Of a DNA stretch of 10,524 nt, positions 1 through 6,031 are shown in pieces. Below the pieces are notes generated by a model. That model was given only the letters and a program-made list of their open reading frames with translations, was not told where the DNA came from and ran no database searches. The stretch is taken from assembly GCA_019105125.1 (NCBI GenBank), contig JAHRWO010000167.1:1-10524 (forward strand). Reading direction: 5' to 3'. How positions within the stretch are numbered: position 1 is the stretch's first letter; the number at the start of each line of letters is the position of its first letter. The translations under genes and the position numbers were made by a program. Source of the DNA: Flavobacterium sp. (GTDB taxonomy: Bacteria > Bacteroidota > Bacteroidia > Flavobacteriales > Flavobacteriaceae).

Positions 1-805
1 CATCCAAATAGGTGTCTAATTCGTAATTCAAACAACACTTTAATTTACCACATTGTCCCGCTAACTTTTGTGGATTTAATGATAATTGTTGATAACGTGC
101 TGCCGAAGTATTCACACTTCTAAAATCAGTCAACCAAGTAGAACAACAAAGTTCTCTTCCGCATGAACCAATTCCACCTAAACGAGCGGCTTCTTGACGG
201 AAACCAACTTGCTTCATTTCGATTCTAATTTTGAATTCTTGTGCAAATTCTTTAATTAACTGACGGAAATCTACACGATCATTTGCTGTGTAATAAAACG
301 TTGCTTTTGAACCATCGCCTTGAAATTCTACATCCGAAATTTTCATTTCTAATTTCAAATTGATAGCGATTTCACGAGCACGCATACGAACTGCTTCTTC
401 TTTATTTCTAGCTTCTGTCCAAATATCAATATCGCGTTGTGATGCTTTTCTGTAAATTTTAGCTAATTCCTTATCTGGATTTTCGCCTTTCTTTTTCATT
501 TGAATTTTTACCAATTCGCCTGTTAAAGTCACAATTCCGATGTCGTGTCCTGGTGAAGCTTCAGTAGCGACAATATCTCCAATAGCTAACGTTAGCTTTT
601 CTGTATTTCTAAAAAACTCTTTTCTACCGTTTTTAAAGCGAATTTCTGCCGCATCAAATGGTTCTTGTCCACCTGGCAACGTCATGTTTGACAACCAATC
701 GAAAACCGAAAGTTTATTGCAGCTATCGGTGCCGCAAGTCCCGTTATTATTACATCCTTTTGGTGTGCCATCTTTTGCACCCGTGGAACAGTTTGTACAT
801 GCCAT
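1..805 (-). CDS. ricT: PSP1/RicT-family Fe-S regulatory protein, C-terminus cut by window edge
   Basis: The gene starts at ATG 805-803 and runs off the left edge; 268 residues are visible. The PSP1 core covers roughly residues 55-260, with cysteine motifs CGRELCC (215-221) and CGKLKCC (252-258) typical of the YaaT/RicT family. In Bacillus subtilis, RicT joins RicA and RicF in an Fe-S-carrying complex that directs RNase Y mRNA cleavage and affects development; whether that holds here is inference, since neither partner is in the window. The N-terminus adds a cysteine-rich stretch (C3, C6, C18, C24, C29) that I recall from Bacteroidota homologues but not from the Bacillus protein. An out-of-frame ATG at 800-798 is not the start. 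It lies downstream of the terminated ferredoxin operon, has its own candidate promoter at 867-900, and was probably around 400 residues in full. The family assignment is very secure; the role less so. Confidence 0.9.
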   Translation of the reverse strand, partial: MACTNCSTGAKDGTPKGCNNNGTCGTDSCNKLSVFDWLSNMTLPGGQEPFDAAEIRFKNGRKEFFRNTEKLTLAIGDIVATEASPGHDIGIVTLTGELVKIQMKKKGENPDKELAKIYRKASQRDIDIWTEARNKEEAVRMRAREIAINLKLEMKISDVEFQGDGSKATFYYTANDRVDFRQLIKEFAQEFKIRIEMKQVGFRQEAARLGGIGSCGRELCCSTWLTDFRSVNTSAARYQQLSLNPQKLAGQCGKLKCCLNYELDTYLD

Positions 806-866
806 AATTTTGAATATATGTTGATTGTCCGTTTGTTGGACTACGTTTCTAAAATGTTTTTGAGCG

Positions 867-900
867 TAAAGATATTGATTTTTTGTGGAAACTTTCAAAA
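867..900 (-). promoter_or_regulatory. Candidate ricT promoter, Bacteroidota type
   Basis: On the minus strand TATCTTTA (874-867) is one base off the -7 consensus TAnnTTTG, and a TTTTG (900-896) sits 21 bases upstream of it as the -33 element. Transcription would begin near 860-863 and give a leader of about 55 nt before the ATG at 805. The spacer is slightly longer than the usual 17-20 bases, so the match is moderate. It lies downstream of the preceding operon's terminator, where a new promoter is needed. Confidence 0.4.
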
Positions 901-909
901 ATCAATATC
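871..909. repeat. Perfect 13-bp inverted repeat over the ricT promoter
   Basis: GATATTGATTTTT (871-883) is the exact reverse complement of AAAAATCAATATC (897-909), with a 13-base spacer. The arms overlap both core elements of the proposed ricT promoter. No T-run follows the repeat on either strand, so it does not look like a terminator, and it lies upstream of the expected transcription start. An operator for a dimeric regulator is the simplest reading; it could also be chance in AT-rich DNA. Confidence 0.6.
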
Positions 910-927
910 GAAGTTCGCCAAAAAGAA

Positions 928-961
928 AAAACCTATCTCATAGTTAAACGAAATAGGTTTT
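928..961 (-). terminator. Intrinsic terminator of the trhO-U32-ferredoxin operon
   Basis: Read on the minus strand, AAAACCTATTTC (961-950) pairs with GAGATAGGTTTT (939-928), a 12-bp stem with one T-G wobble and a 10-base loop, followed by the T-rich tail TTTTTTCTTTTT. It starts 25 bases after the ferredoxin stop codon. The plus-strand flank is not T-rich, so termination should act on the minus strand. Confidence 0.85.
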
Positions 962-985
962 CATATAGTATTGTAAAACAAAAAT

Positions 986-1216
986 TTAGGTTTCTTTTAC
1001 GGTAATAATATGTACCGGACAAGCTTTTGCAGCTAATTCACAATTTTCAACAATCGTATGATCGGGTGATTTTAAGGTGTGAAAACCTTTCGAATCAACC
1101 GATTTAATTAATACTGATTTTCCGTCTTTTTTGGACATTTGAAATTGTGCAGGTGCCATTTCAACGCAATAATTGCAACCAATGCATTTGTCTCTTTGTA
1201 GCGTAACAATGACCAT
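986..1216 (-). CDS. Small [4Fe-4S] ferredoxin, last gene of the tRNA-hydroxylase operon
   Basis: This is a 76-residue soluble ferredoxin, probably an electron carrier in the cytoplasm. C11, C14 and C17 (CIGCNYC) together with C66-P67 form the usual CxxCxxC...CP ligand set for one 4Fe-4S cluster. C59 is a fifth cysteine, and there is no complete second ligand set, so one cluster is expected. The ATG (1216-1214) overlaps the TAA of the upstream U32 gene in the sequence TAATG, so translation is almost certainly coupled. That linkage suggests it supplies electrons to, or helps assemble the cluster of, the U32 enzyme. I recall that the E. coli ferredoxin YfhL is implicated in U32-type RNA hydroxylation, which would fit, but the partnership here is inferred from gene order only. 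The terminator at 928-961 follows. Confidence 0.85.
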   Translation of the reverse strand: MVIVTLQRDKCIGCNYCVEMAPAQFQMSKKDGKSVLIKSVDSKGFHTLKSPDHTIVENCELAAKACPVHIITVKET

Positions 1217-2457
1217 TAGTTTTCTACAATTTTATACATTTTGTCCGATAAACGAATGCGGAATGGCACTTTTAAAGTACAACTATCACCTTTGGTAGCT
1301 TTTTCGGAAACAGCGTCATTTACGTATAATTCTTCCAAAACCAATTCTTGCGCTCCCGTTGATGGACCTGTGATTAAAATTTTATCGCCTTTTTTAATGT
1401 CGTAAGCTTCGATTTTGAATTCGGCTATGCTTGATTTTGGGAAATAATGCATTCCTTTACCCACATAAACTTTTTTCTGAGTAGCATTAGAACCTGGGTT
1501 ATCTGACCATTCGCCTAATTTTTGTCCCAAATAATAACCACTCCAAAAACCACGATTGTAAACGGTTGCCAATGCTTCCATCCAAGTGTTGATTTTTTCT
1601 TTCGTAAATGTTCCTTCGTAATACGAATCGATAGCTTCTCGATACGTTTTGATAACGGTTGCTACATAATCAGCAGCACGACCACGACCTTCAATTTTTA
1701 AAACTTTGATTCCTGAATCGATAACTTGATCTAGAAAATCTAAGGTACATAAGTCTTTTGGCGACATCATGTATTCGTTATCAATTTCGATTTCAAAACC
1801 AGATTCTTGATCGATAACCGTGTATTTTTTACGACAATTTTGTTTGCAAGCACCACGATTGGCAGAAGAATTATGCGAATGTAAACTCAAATAACATTTT
1901 CCTGAAACCGCCATACACAAAGCGCCGTGACCAAAAATTTCAATCTCTACCAAATTGCCGCTTGGTCCTTTTATTTGCTCTTTTTCGATATCATCGGTGA
2001 TTTTCTTTACTTGACGTAAACTCAACTCACGAGACAGAACAATCGTATCGGCAAACATCGCGTAGAATTTTACGGTTTCGATGTTCGTTACATTCAATTG
2101 GGTGGAAATATGGACTTCCATTCCCATCGTACGAGCTGTCATAATCACCGCTTGATCAGATGCGATTACAGCTGTAATGCCTGCTTCTTTGGCTTTAGCT
2201 AAAAGTGTTTTTACAATCGATAAATCATGATCGTAAATAATGGTATTTAAAGTTAGATAGGTTCTAACATTTTTTTCGTTACAACGACGCGCAATTTCTG
2301 GTAAATCGTCTAAAACGAAATTTACGGTTGCACGTGCGCGCATATTTAATTGTTCAACACCAAAATAAATGGAATCGCAACCATTATCTAAAGCTGCTTG
2401 CATGGATTCGAAATTTCCGGCAGGCGCCATCAATTCTATTCTTCCAGAAGTTGTCAT
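1216..2457 (-). CDS. Peptidase U32-family Fe-S RNA hydroxylase, TrhP-like
   Basis: The protein has 413 residues. The N-terminal part (about 6-300) is a U32-type barrel: it opens with IELMAPAGNFESM and carries the family signature around residues 172-191 (EIFGHGALC...GKCYLS). Probable 4Fe-4S ligands are C181, C188, C204 or C208, and C237, a spacing close to that known for UbiU. Despite the family name, characterised bacterial members hydroxylate RNA or quinones: TrhP (prephenate-dependent 5-hydroxyuridine at tRNA U34), RlhA (23S rRNA C2501) and UbiU. The length, the C-terminal domain at 328-413 and the adjacent trhO favour a TrhP role. The motif SANRGACKQNCR also resembles RlhA, so the exact substrate is unsettled and no symbol is given. 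Both gene junctions are TAATG overlaps, with trhO upstream and ferredoxin downstream. Its C-terminal domain matches the end of TrhO. Confidence 0.85.
   Translation of the reverse strand: MTTSGRIELMAPAGNFESMQAALDNGCDSIYFGVEQLNMRARATVNFVLDDLPEIARRCNEKNVRTYLTLNTIIYDHDLSIVKTLLAKAKEAGITAVIASDQAVIMTARTMGMEVHISTQLNVTNIETVKFYAMFADTIVLSRELSLRQVKKITDDIEKEQIKGPSGNLVEIEIFGHGALCMAVSGKCYLSLHSHNSSANRGACKQNCRKKYTVIDQESGFEIEIDNEYMMSPKDLCTLDFLDQVIDSGIKVLKIEGRGRAADYVATVIKTYREAIDSYYEGTFTKEKINTWMEALATVYNRGFWSGYYLGQKLGEWSDNPGSNATQKKVYVGKGMHYFPKSSIAEFKIEAYDIKKGDKILITGPSTGAQELVLEELYVNDAVSEKATKGDSCTLKVPFRIRLSDKMYKIVEN
1219..1476 (-). other. U32-type C-terminal domain, copy in the U32 protein
   Basis: These are residues 328-413 of the U32 protein. 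They align without gaps to residues 368-452 of TrhO, with about 40 identities in 85 columns counted by hand. Anchors are GDKILI-GP-TG, the VN pair and PFR-RLSDK. In this family the region corresponds to the U32 C-terminal domain, which I recall as a small beta-barrel. Confidence 0.85.
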
Positions 2458-3815
2458 TAGCTGATAATTTTAAATAATTTATCTGATAATCTTACTCTAA
2501 AAGGTAAAGCAAAAGTTACTTTATCACCTTGTTTTGCTTGATTGGCTTCCGTTCCATTAACAAACATTTTTTCCACAACAAATTCCTCATTTCCAGTAGT
2601 AGGTCCTGAAATTAATATCTTGTCTCCTACATTCAATTCGTTATTTTCGATTTGAAAAAGGCCTACTTGAGCTTTAACGTAGTAATGTTGAGCTTTTCCT
2701 AAAATCACTTTTTTAACTTTGATTTTTTGGCGAATATCTTTAACCGGTTTCACTGTTGCAATTGGAGCATCAGGCAATTCACCTGATTTTTTAAATTTCA
2801 ACGCTTCGGATTTTCCTTTACGGAATACTTTATTTCCAACTTGTTTTCCGCTTCTCAATTTTACTTGTTCGGCTAATGGTAAATGTGTGATTTCTAAACA
2901 TTCAGTAGAACAACAATTTTCCATGGCTGCTTTACATTCGTCACATTGAATGAATAGTAAATGACAACCATCGTTAGCGCAATTGGTATGATTATCGCAA
3001 GGTTTCCCACATTGGTGACATTGAGAAATAATATCTTCAGTAATTCGTTCTCCTAAACGATTATCAAATACGAAATTCTTACCAATAAATTTACTTTCCA
3101 AACCTTCCTCTTTGATTTGTTTGGCGTAATTGATGATTCCACCTTCAAGCTGAAATACATTTTTAAAACCTTGATGTTTGAAATACGCAGATGCTTTTTC
3201 GCAACGAATACCTCCGGTGCAATACATCACTAGATTTTTATCTTCTTTGAAATCTTTTAATTGCTCGTTAATGATAGGTAAACTTTCTCTAAAAGTTTCT
3301 ACATCTGGAGTAATTGCACCTTTAAAATGACCGATTTCACTTTCATAGTGATTTCTAAAATCGACTACAATCGTGTTTGGATCTTCTAAAATTTGATTGA
3401 ATTCTTTCGCTTTTAAATGCACTCCAATATTGGTTACATCAAACGTTTCGTCGTTCAAACCATCGGCTACAATTTTATCACGAACTTTTACCGTTAATTT
3501 TAAAAACGAATGGTCGTCGTGTTCTACAGCGACATTCAAACGAATGCCACGCATAAAATCATAGGCTTCTAAAGTTTCTCTAAAAGCTTCGAAGTTTTCG
3601 GCAGGAACACTCATTTGAGCATTGATTCCTTCTTTGGCTACATAGGTACGACCAAGAGCATCGAGTTTGTTCCATTCGATAAATAAATCGTCGCGAAATT
3701 TTTTGGGATCTTCAATTTTGGCATACGCATAGAAAGATAATGTTAATCGTTGTTTACCCGCTAAATCAATTAGCTCTTTTCTTTCTTCTGCGCTTAAGGT
3801 GTTGTACAGTTGCAT
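2457..3815 (-). CDS. trhO: Oxygen-dependent tRNA uridine(34) hydroxylase TrhO with an extra C-terminal domain
   Basis: TrhO (formerly YceA, UPF0176) uses O2 to hydroxylate U34 of certain tRNAs to 5-hydroxyuridine, the precursor of the wobble modifications cmo5U and mo5U. This 452-residue protein has the family N-terminal domain (about 25-118), a rhodanese domain (about 145-240) with active-site loop CTGGIRC (C199, C205), and the conserved cysteine-rich block at 266-306 (C266, C269, C273, C279, C284, C291, C294, C301, C302, C306). A lysine-rich linker (about 320-366) then leads to residues 368-452, absent from the roughly 350-residue E. coli enzyme as I recall it and clearly homologous to the end of the neighbouring U32 protein. 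It is the first gene of a three-gene operon with a promoter at 3873-3902. Its stop codon shares one base with the next start codon. Confidence 0.93.
   Translation of the reverse strand: MQLYNTLSAEERKELIDLAGKQRLTLSFYAYAKIEDPKKFRDDLFIEWNKLDALGRTYVAKEGINAQMSVPAENFEAFRETLEAYDFMRGIRLNVAVEHDDHSFLKLTVKVRDKIVADGLNDETFDVTNIGVHLKAKEFNQILEDPNTIVVDFRNHYESEIGHFKGAITPDVETFRESLPIINEQLKDFKEDKNLVMYCTGGIRCEKASAYFKHQGFKNVFQLEGGIINYAKQIKEEGLESKFIGKNFVFDNRLGERITEDIISQCHQCGKPCDNHTNCANDGCHLLFIQCDECKAAMENCCSTECLEITHLPLAEQVKLRSGKQVGNKVFRKGKSEALKFKKSGELPDAPIATVKPVKDIRQKIKVKKVILGKAQHYYVKAQVGLFQIENNELNVGDKILISGPTTGNEEFVVEKMFVNGTEANQAKQGDKVTFALPFRVRLSDKLFKIIS
2460..2714 (-). other. U32-type C-terminal domain fused to TrhO
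   Basis: These are residues 368-452 of TrhO, the second copy of the domain that ends the U32 protein. Codon choice differs strongly between the copies, so this is an old domain transfer or duplication and not a recent DNA repeat. A lysine-rich linker separates it from the cysteine-rich TrhO core. Confidence 0.85.
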
Positions 3816-3819
3816 GCTA

Positions 3820-3829
3820 TAAACGTTTA
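3820..3829. repeat. 10-bp palindrome just upstream of the trhO start
   Basis: TAAACGTTTA is a perfect 10-bp palindrome that ends 4 bases before the trhO ATG. It lies in the transcribed leader, in the ribosome entry region, with no Shine-Dalgarno sequence nearby. It may be a protein site or chance. Confidence 0.3.
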
Positions 3830-3846
3830 AGTGAGAATTATGTTAT

Positions 3847-3867
3847 GAATTCTAAATGGAAGAATTC
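3847..3867 (-). promoter_or_regulatory. Hairpin at the 5' end of the trhO operon leader
   Basis: GAATTCT (3847-3853) and AGAATTC (3861-3867) form a 7-bp stem with a 7-base loop. The predicted transcription start for trhO (about 3866-3869) falls at the edge of this repeat, so the mRNA would begin with the stem-loop. That is a known way to protect a 5' end; a DNA operator is the alternative. Confidence 0.4.
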
Positions 3868-3872
3868 GGGCA

Positions 3873-3902
3873 CAAAGGTAATAAAATTGATTAAAAATCA
3901 AA
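3873..3902 (-). promoter_or_regulatory. trhO operon promoter, Bacteroidota type
   Basis: On the minus strand a perfect TTTG (3902-3899) is followed after 18 bases by a perfect TAnnTTTG, TACCTTTG (3880-3873). This gives a leader of about 50 nt. The spacer and the -33 box contain TTGATT-TTT-AATCAA, a 6-bp inverted repeat (3887-3901), which could be an operator. It diverges from the recA promoter. Confidence 0.75.
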
Positions 3903-3935
3903 TCTTTAATAGTATTTCAAAACATATTAACATTT

Positions 3936-3966
3936 TTTGTATCGAATAAAAAAAGATGTATTTTTA
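3936..3966 (+). promoter_or_regulatory. recA promoter, Bacteroidota type
   Basis: TTTG (3936-3939) is followed after 19 bases by TATTTTTA (3959-3966), one mismatch from TAnnTTTG. Transcription should start near 3970-3973, only 10-13 nt before the ATG at 3983. This placement excludes the upstream in-frame ATG at 3956, which lies inside the promoter. I see no LexA-type operator. Confidence 0.65.
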
Positions 3967-3982
3967 CGAAAAATATTTTATT

Positions 3983-4987
3983 ATGAGCTCAGATAAAGAC
4001 GCAAAATTAAAAGCCTTACAACTAACATTAGACAAACTTGACAAAACGTACGGAAAAGGAACCGTAATGAAATTAGGTGATAGCGCTGTTGAAGAAGTTG
4101 AAGCTATTCCGTCAGGTTCATTAGGTGTTGATTTGGCTCTTGGTGTAAACGGTTACCCAAGAGGAAGAATCATAGAAATCTACGGACCAGAATCGTCAGG
4201 TAAAACCACGTTAACATTACACGCCATTGCAGAAGCTCAAAAAGCGGGTGGAATTGCAGCATTTATTGATGCTGAACACGCATTTGACCGTTTTTATGCT
4301 GAGAAATTAGGGGTTGATATTGACAATTTAATTATTTCGCAACCTGATAATGGTGAACAAGCATTAGAAATTGCCGAGAGTTTAATTCGTTCAGGAGCAG
4401 TTGATATCGTTGTAGTTGACTCGGTTGCTGCTTTAACTCCAAAAAGCGAGATTGAAGGCGACATGGGAGATTCTAAAATGGGATTACATGCTCGTTTAAT
4501 GTCGCAAGCTTTGAGAAAGTTAACAGGTACCATTCACAAAACCAATTGTACCGTATTTTTCATTAACCAGTTACGTGATAAAATTGGGGTAATGTTTGGA
4601 AATCCAGAAACCACAACAGGTGGAAACGCATTAAAATTCTATGCTTCGGTTCGTATAGATATTCGTAAATCGACACAAATTAAAGATGGCGAAAACGTAA
4701 TTGGAAATCGAACTAAAGTTAAAATCGTTAAGAACAAAGTAGCGCCACCATTTAGAACAGCTGAATTTGATGTTATGTACGGAGAAGGAATTTCTAAAGT
4801 AGGTGAAATTTTAGACTTAGCCGTAGAATTTGAAATAATCAAGAAAAGTGGTTCTTGGTTTAGTTATGGAGAAACTAAGTTGGGTCAAGGTAGAGATGCT
4901 GTGAAAGTGTTAATTAAAGACAATCCAGAATTGATGGATGAATTAGAACAAAAAATAAAAGAAACCATCAAAGAAAACCATGGTTAA
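3983..4987 (+). CDS. recA: Recombinase RecA
   Basis: RecA forms filaments on single-stranded DNA and catalyses ATP-dependent strand exchange in recombinational repair and transformation. The protein has 334 residues starting [12 protein letters not shown]. Visible motifs are Walker A GPESSGKT, the Walker B segment [11 protein letters not shown], the L1-loop region around [34 protein letters not shown] leading into L2 ([12 protein letters not shown]), and a short acidic C-terminal tail. I chose ATG 3983 over the in-frame ATG at 3956: the nine extra residues (MYFYEKYFI) are not part of the family N-terminus, and 3956 lies within the promoter. The gene has its own promoter and a terminator 7 bases after the stop codon, so it is monocistronic, divergent from the trhO operon. 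The dprA gene in this window encodes a protein whose family loads RecA during transformation. Confidence 0.98.
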   Translation: MSSDKDAKLKALQLTLDKLDKTYGKGTVMKLGDSAVEEVEAIPSGSLGVDLALGVNGYPRGRIIEIYGPESSGKTTLTLHAIAEAQKAGGIAAFIDAEHAFDRFYAEKLGVDIDNLIISQPDNGEQALEIAESLIRSGAVDIVVVDSVAALTPKSEIEGDMGDSKMGLHARLMSQALRKLTGTIHKTNCTVFFINQLRDKIGVMFGNPETTTGGNALKFYASVRIDIRKSTQIKDGENVIGNRTKVKIVKNKVAPPFRTAEFDVMYGEGISKVGEILDLAVEFEIIKKSGSWFSYGETKLGQGRDAVKVLIKDNPELMDELEQKIKETIKENHG

Positions 4988-4993
4988 CAAATT

Positions 4994-5017
4994 ATCCCGA
5001 TTTATTCGGGATTTTTT
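4994..5017 (+). terminator. recA intrinsic terminator
   Basis: ATCCCGA (4994-5000) pairs with TCGGGAT (5006-5012) around a TTTAT loop, and the run continues TTTTT to 5017. The stem begins 7 bases after the recA stop codon. It has high GC content for this region and points along the plus strand. Confidence 0.85.
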
Positions 5018-5075
5018 AATTTTAGACGCAACCATTTTATTAAAACCGAATCTTAATCAAAAATACTTAGAATAA

Positions 5076-5477
5076 ATGAAAAGAATAATTTTACTTTTAA
5101 GCTTTATTTTTCTATTTAATTCCTGTGAACCCGACGGCTACAATTATCGCGTAGACGTATTACCGGTTGAGTCAGTTGTAATTCCAACTGAATTTACATT
5201 GGGTGAAACTTATCAAATTACAATGCGCTATTACAGGCCTACGAATTGTCATAGTGCATATGGAATTTACTATGAAAAAGATTTAAACATTAGAACTTGT
5301 GCCGTAAAAAATTTAGTTGAAGAACGCGGAAATTGCGGAACTTTAGAAAACGTACTCGTTGAAGAAACCTTTAATTTTAAAGTAACTAACACGGGCAACT
5401 ATATCTTTAAATTTTGGACAGGCGAAGATGCAGACGGAAACAATACTTTCATGACTTATGACATTCCTGTAAACTAA
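5076..5477 (+). CDS. Small lipoprotein of unknown function, first gene of the sigma-factor operon
   Basis: The protein has 133 residues. Residues 1-16 are a lipoprotein signal peptide (basic KR, hydrophobic IILLLSFIFLF, then NS before C17), so C17 should be lipidated after signal peptidase II cleavage. The mature part is about 116 residues, with three further cysteines (C58, C75, C87) and alternating hydrophobic residues that suggest a small beta-sandwich, especially from about 97 to the end. Acidic residues soon after the cysteine (CEPDG) might act as a surface-export signal of the Bacteroidota kind, but the match is weak. I do not recognise the family. The stop codon is 11 bases before the TTG start of the sigma gene, so the two are probably cotranscribed, and the lipoprotein could be a sensor or target of that system. 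No convincing promoter is visible in the 58 bases between the recA terminator and this gene. Confidence 0.75.
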   Translation: MKRIILLLSFIFLFNSCEPDGYNYRVDVLPVESVVIPTEFTLGETYQITMRYYRPTNCHSAYGIYYEKDLNIRTCAVKNLVEERGNCGTLENVLVEETFNFKVTNTGNYIFKFWTGEDADGNNTFMTYDIPVN

Positions 5478-5488
5478 CCCTTCAAAAA

Positions 5489-6031
5489 TTGATCTTAGAG
5501 CAACTGATAAAAGAATGCTGTAATCATAATAGAAAAGCACAAGAGCAACTCTATCGCTTATTAGCGCCAAAATTGTTTTCTGTTTGCTTGAAATATTCGC
5601 GCAACTATGAAGAAGCTCAAGACAATTTACAAGAAGGTTTTTTAATACTTTTTGAAAAGATTAATCAATTTAAAAACATAGGTTCTTTTGAAGGATGGGC
5701 AAAACGAATTTTTATCAACTTCATTCTTCAACAGTACCGAAAGCAAAATGTGTTTGAAATTATTTCAGAAAATATAGTTGATGATGCTGAAATTGAAATC
5801 GATGAAGAAAATATTAGTTTGGAATTTTTAACTCAAATTATTCAAGAATTACCCGATAGATATAGATTGGTTTTTAACCTTTATGTTTTAGATGGATATT
5901 CACACAAAGAAATAGCAGATTTGCTTAATATAACAATAGGAACTTCAAAATCAAATTTGGCAAGAGCGAAAGCAATCCTAAAAAACAAGATTGAAGTCTA
6001 TAAAAATTTTGAAGTAAAAAAAAGTAAATGA
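5489..6031 (+). CDS. ECF-type RNA polymerase sigma factor with a TTG start
   Basis: The protein has 180 residues with the two-domain layout of ECF sigma factors. Region 2 is at about 18-86 (AQEQLYRLLAPKLF, SRNYEEAQDNLQEGF, GSFEGWAKRIFINF), followed by an acidic linker (97-110). Region 4 is at about 113-167, with the helix-turn-helix around SHKEIADLLNITIGTSKSNL for -35 recognition. There is no ATG or GTG anywhere near the N-terminus; the frame upstream is open only to 5462, and homology begins right after 5489, so TTG in the context CAAAAATTG is the best start. It follows the lipoprotein gene by 11 bases and overlaps the next gene by ATGA. ECF sigma factors are normally held inactive by a cotranscribed membrane anti-sigma factor, and the next gene is the obvious candidate. 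The target promoters are not evident here. Confidence 0.9.
   Translation: MILEQLIKECCNHNRKAQEQLYRLLAPKLFSVCLKYSRNYEEAQDNLQEGFLILFEKINQFKNIGSFEGWAKRIFINFILQQYRKQNVFEIISENIVDDAEIEIDEENISLEFLTQIIQELPDRYRLVFNLYVLDGYSHKEIADLLNITIGTSKSNLARAKAILKNKIEVYKNFEVKKSK

Noticed and set aside
540..824. Plus-strand 94-codon open frame.
   Set aside because: It lies opposite the RicT coding frame, and its translation looks like no protein family; a shadow frame.
827..841. Small hairpin (GTCC/GGAC) in the ricT leader.
   Set aside because: The stem is only 4 bp with a 7-base loop, expected by chance.
3740..3949. Plus-strand 69-codon open frame across the trhO start and promoter.
   Set aside because: It crosses the trhO N-terminus and promoter, has no promoter of its own and no recognisable product.
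3956..3982. Longer RecA starting at ATG 3956.
   Set aside because: The nine extra residues are not family-like, and the ATG lies inside the recA promoter.
5018..5075. Promoter search ahead of the lipoprotein gene (TACTTAGA near 5063).
   Set aside because: The box departs from TAnnTTTG at most of its conserved 3' bases, and no TTG stands at the right distance; I could not support a promoter, although one may exist for an alternative sigma factor.
6016..6031. A8 run just before the sigma stop codon, as a possible -1 frameshift giving a sigma-barrel fusion protein.
   Set aside because: The -1 frame, which is that of the next gene, meets TAA at 6025-6027 directly before the ATG at 6028, so no fusion can form.
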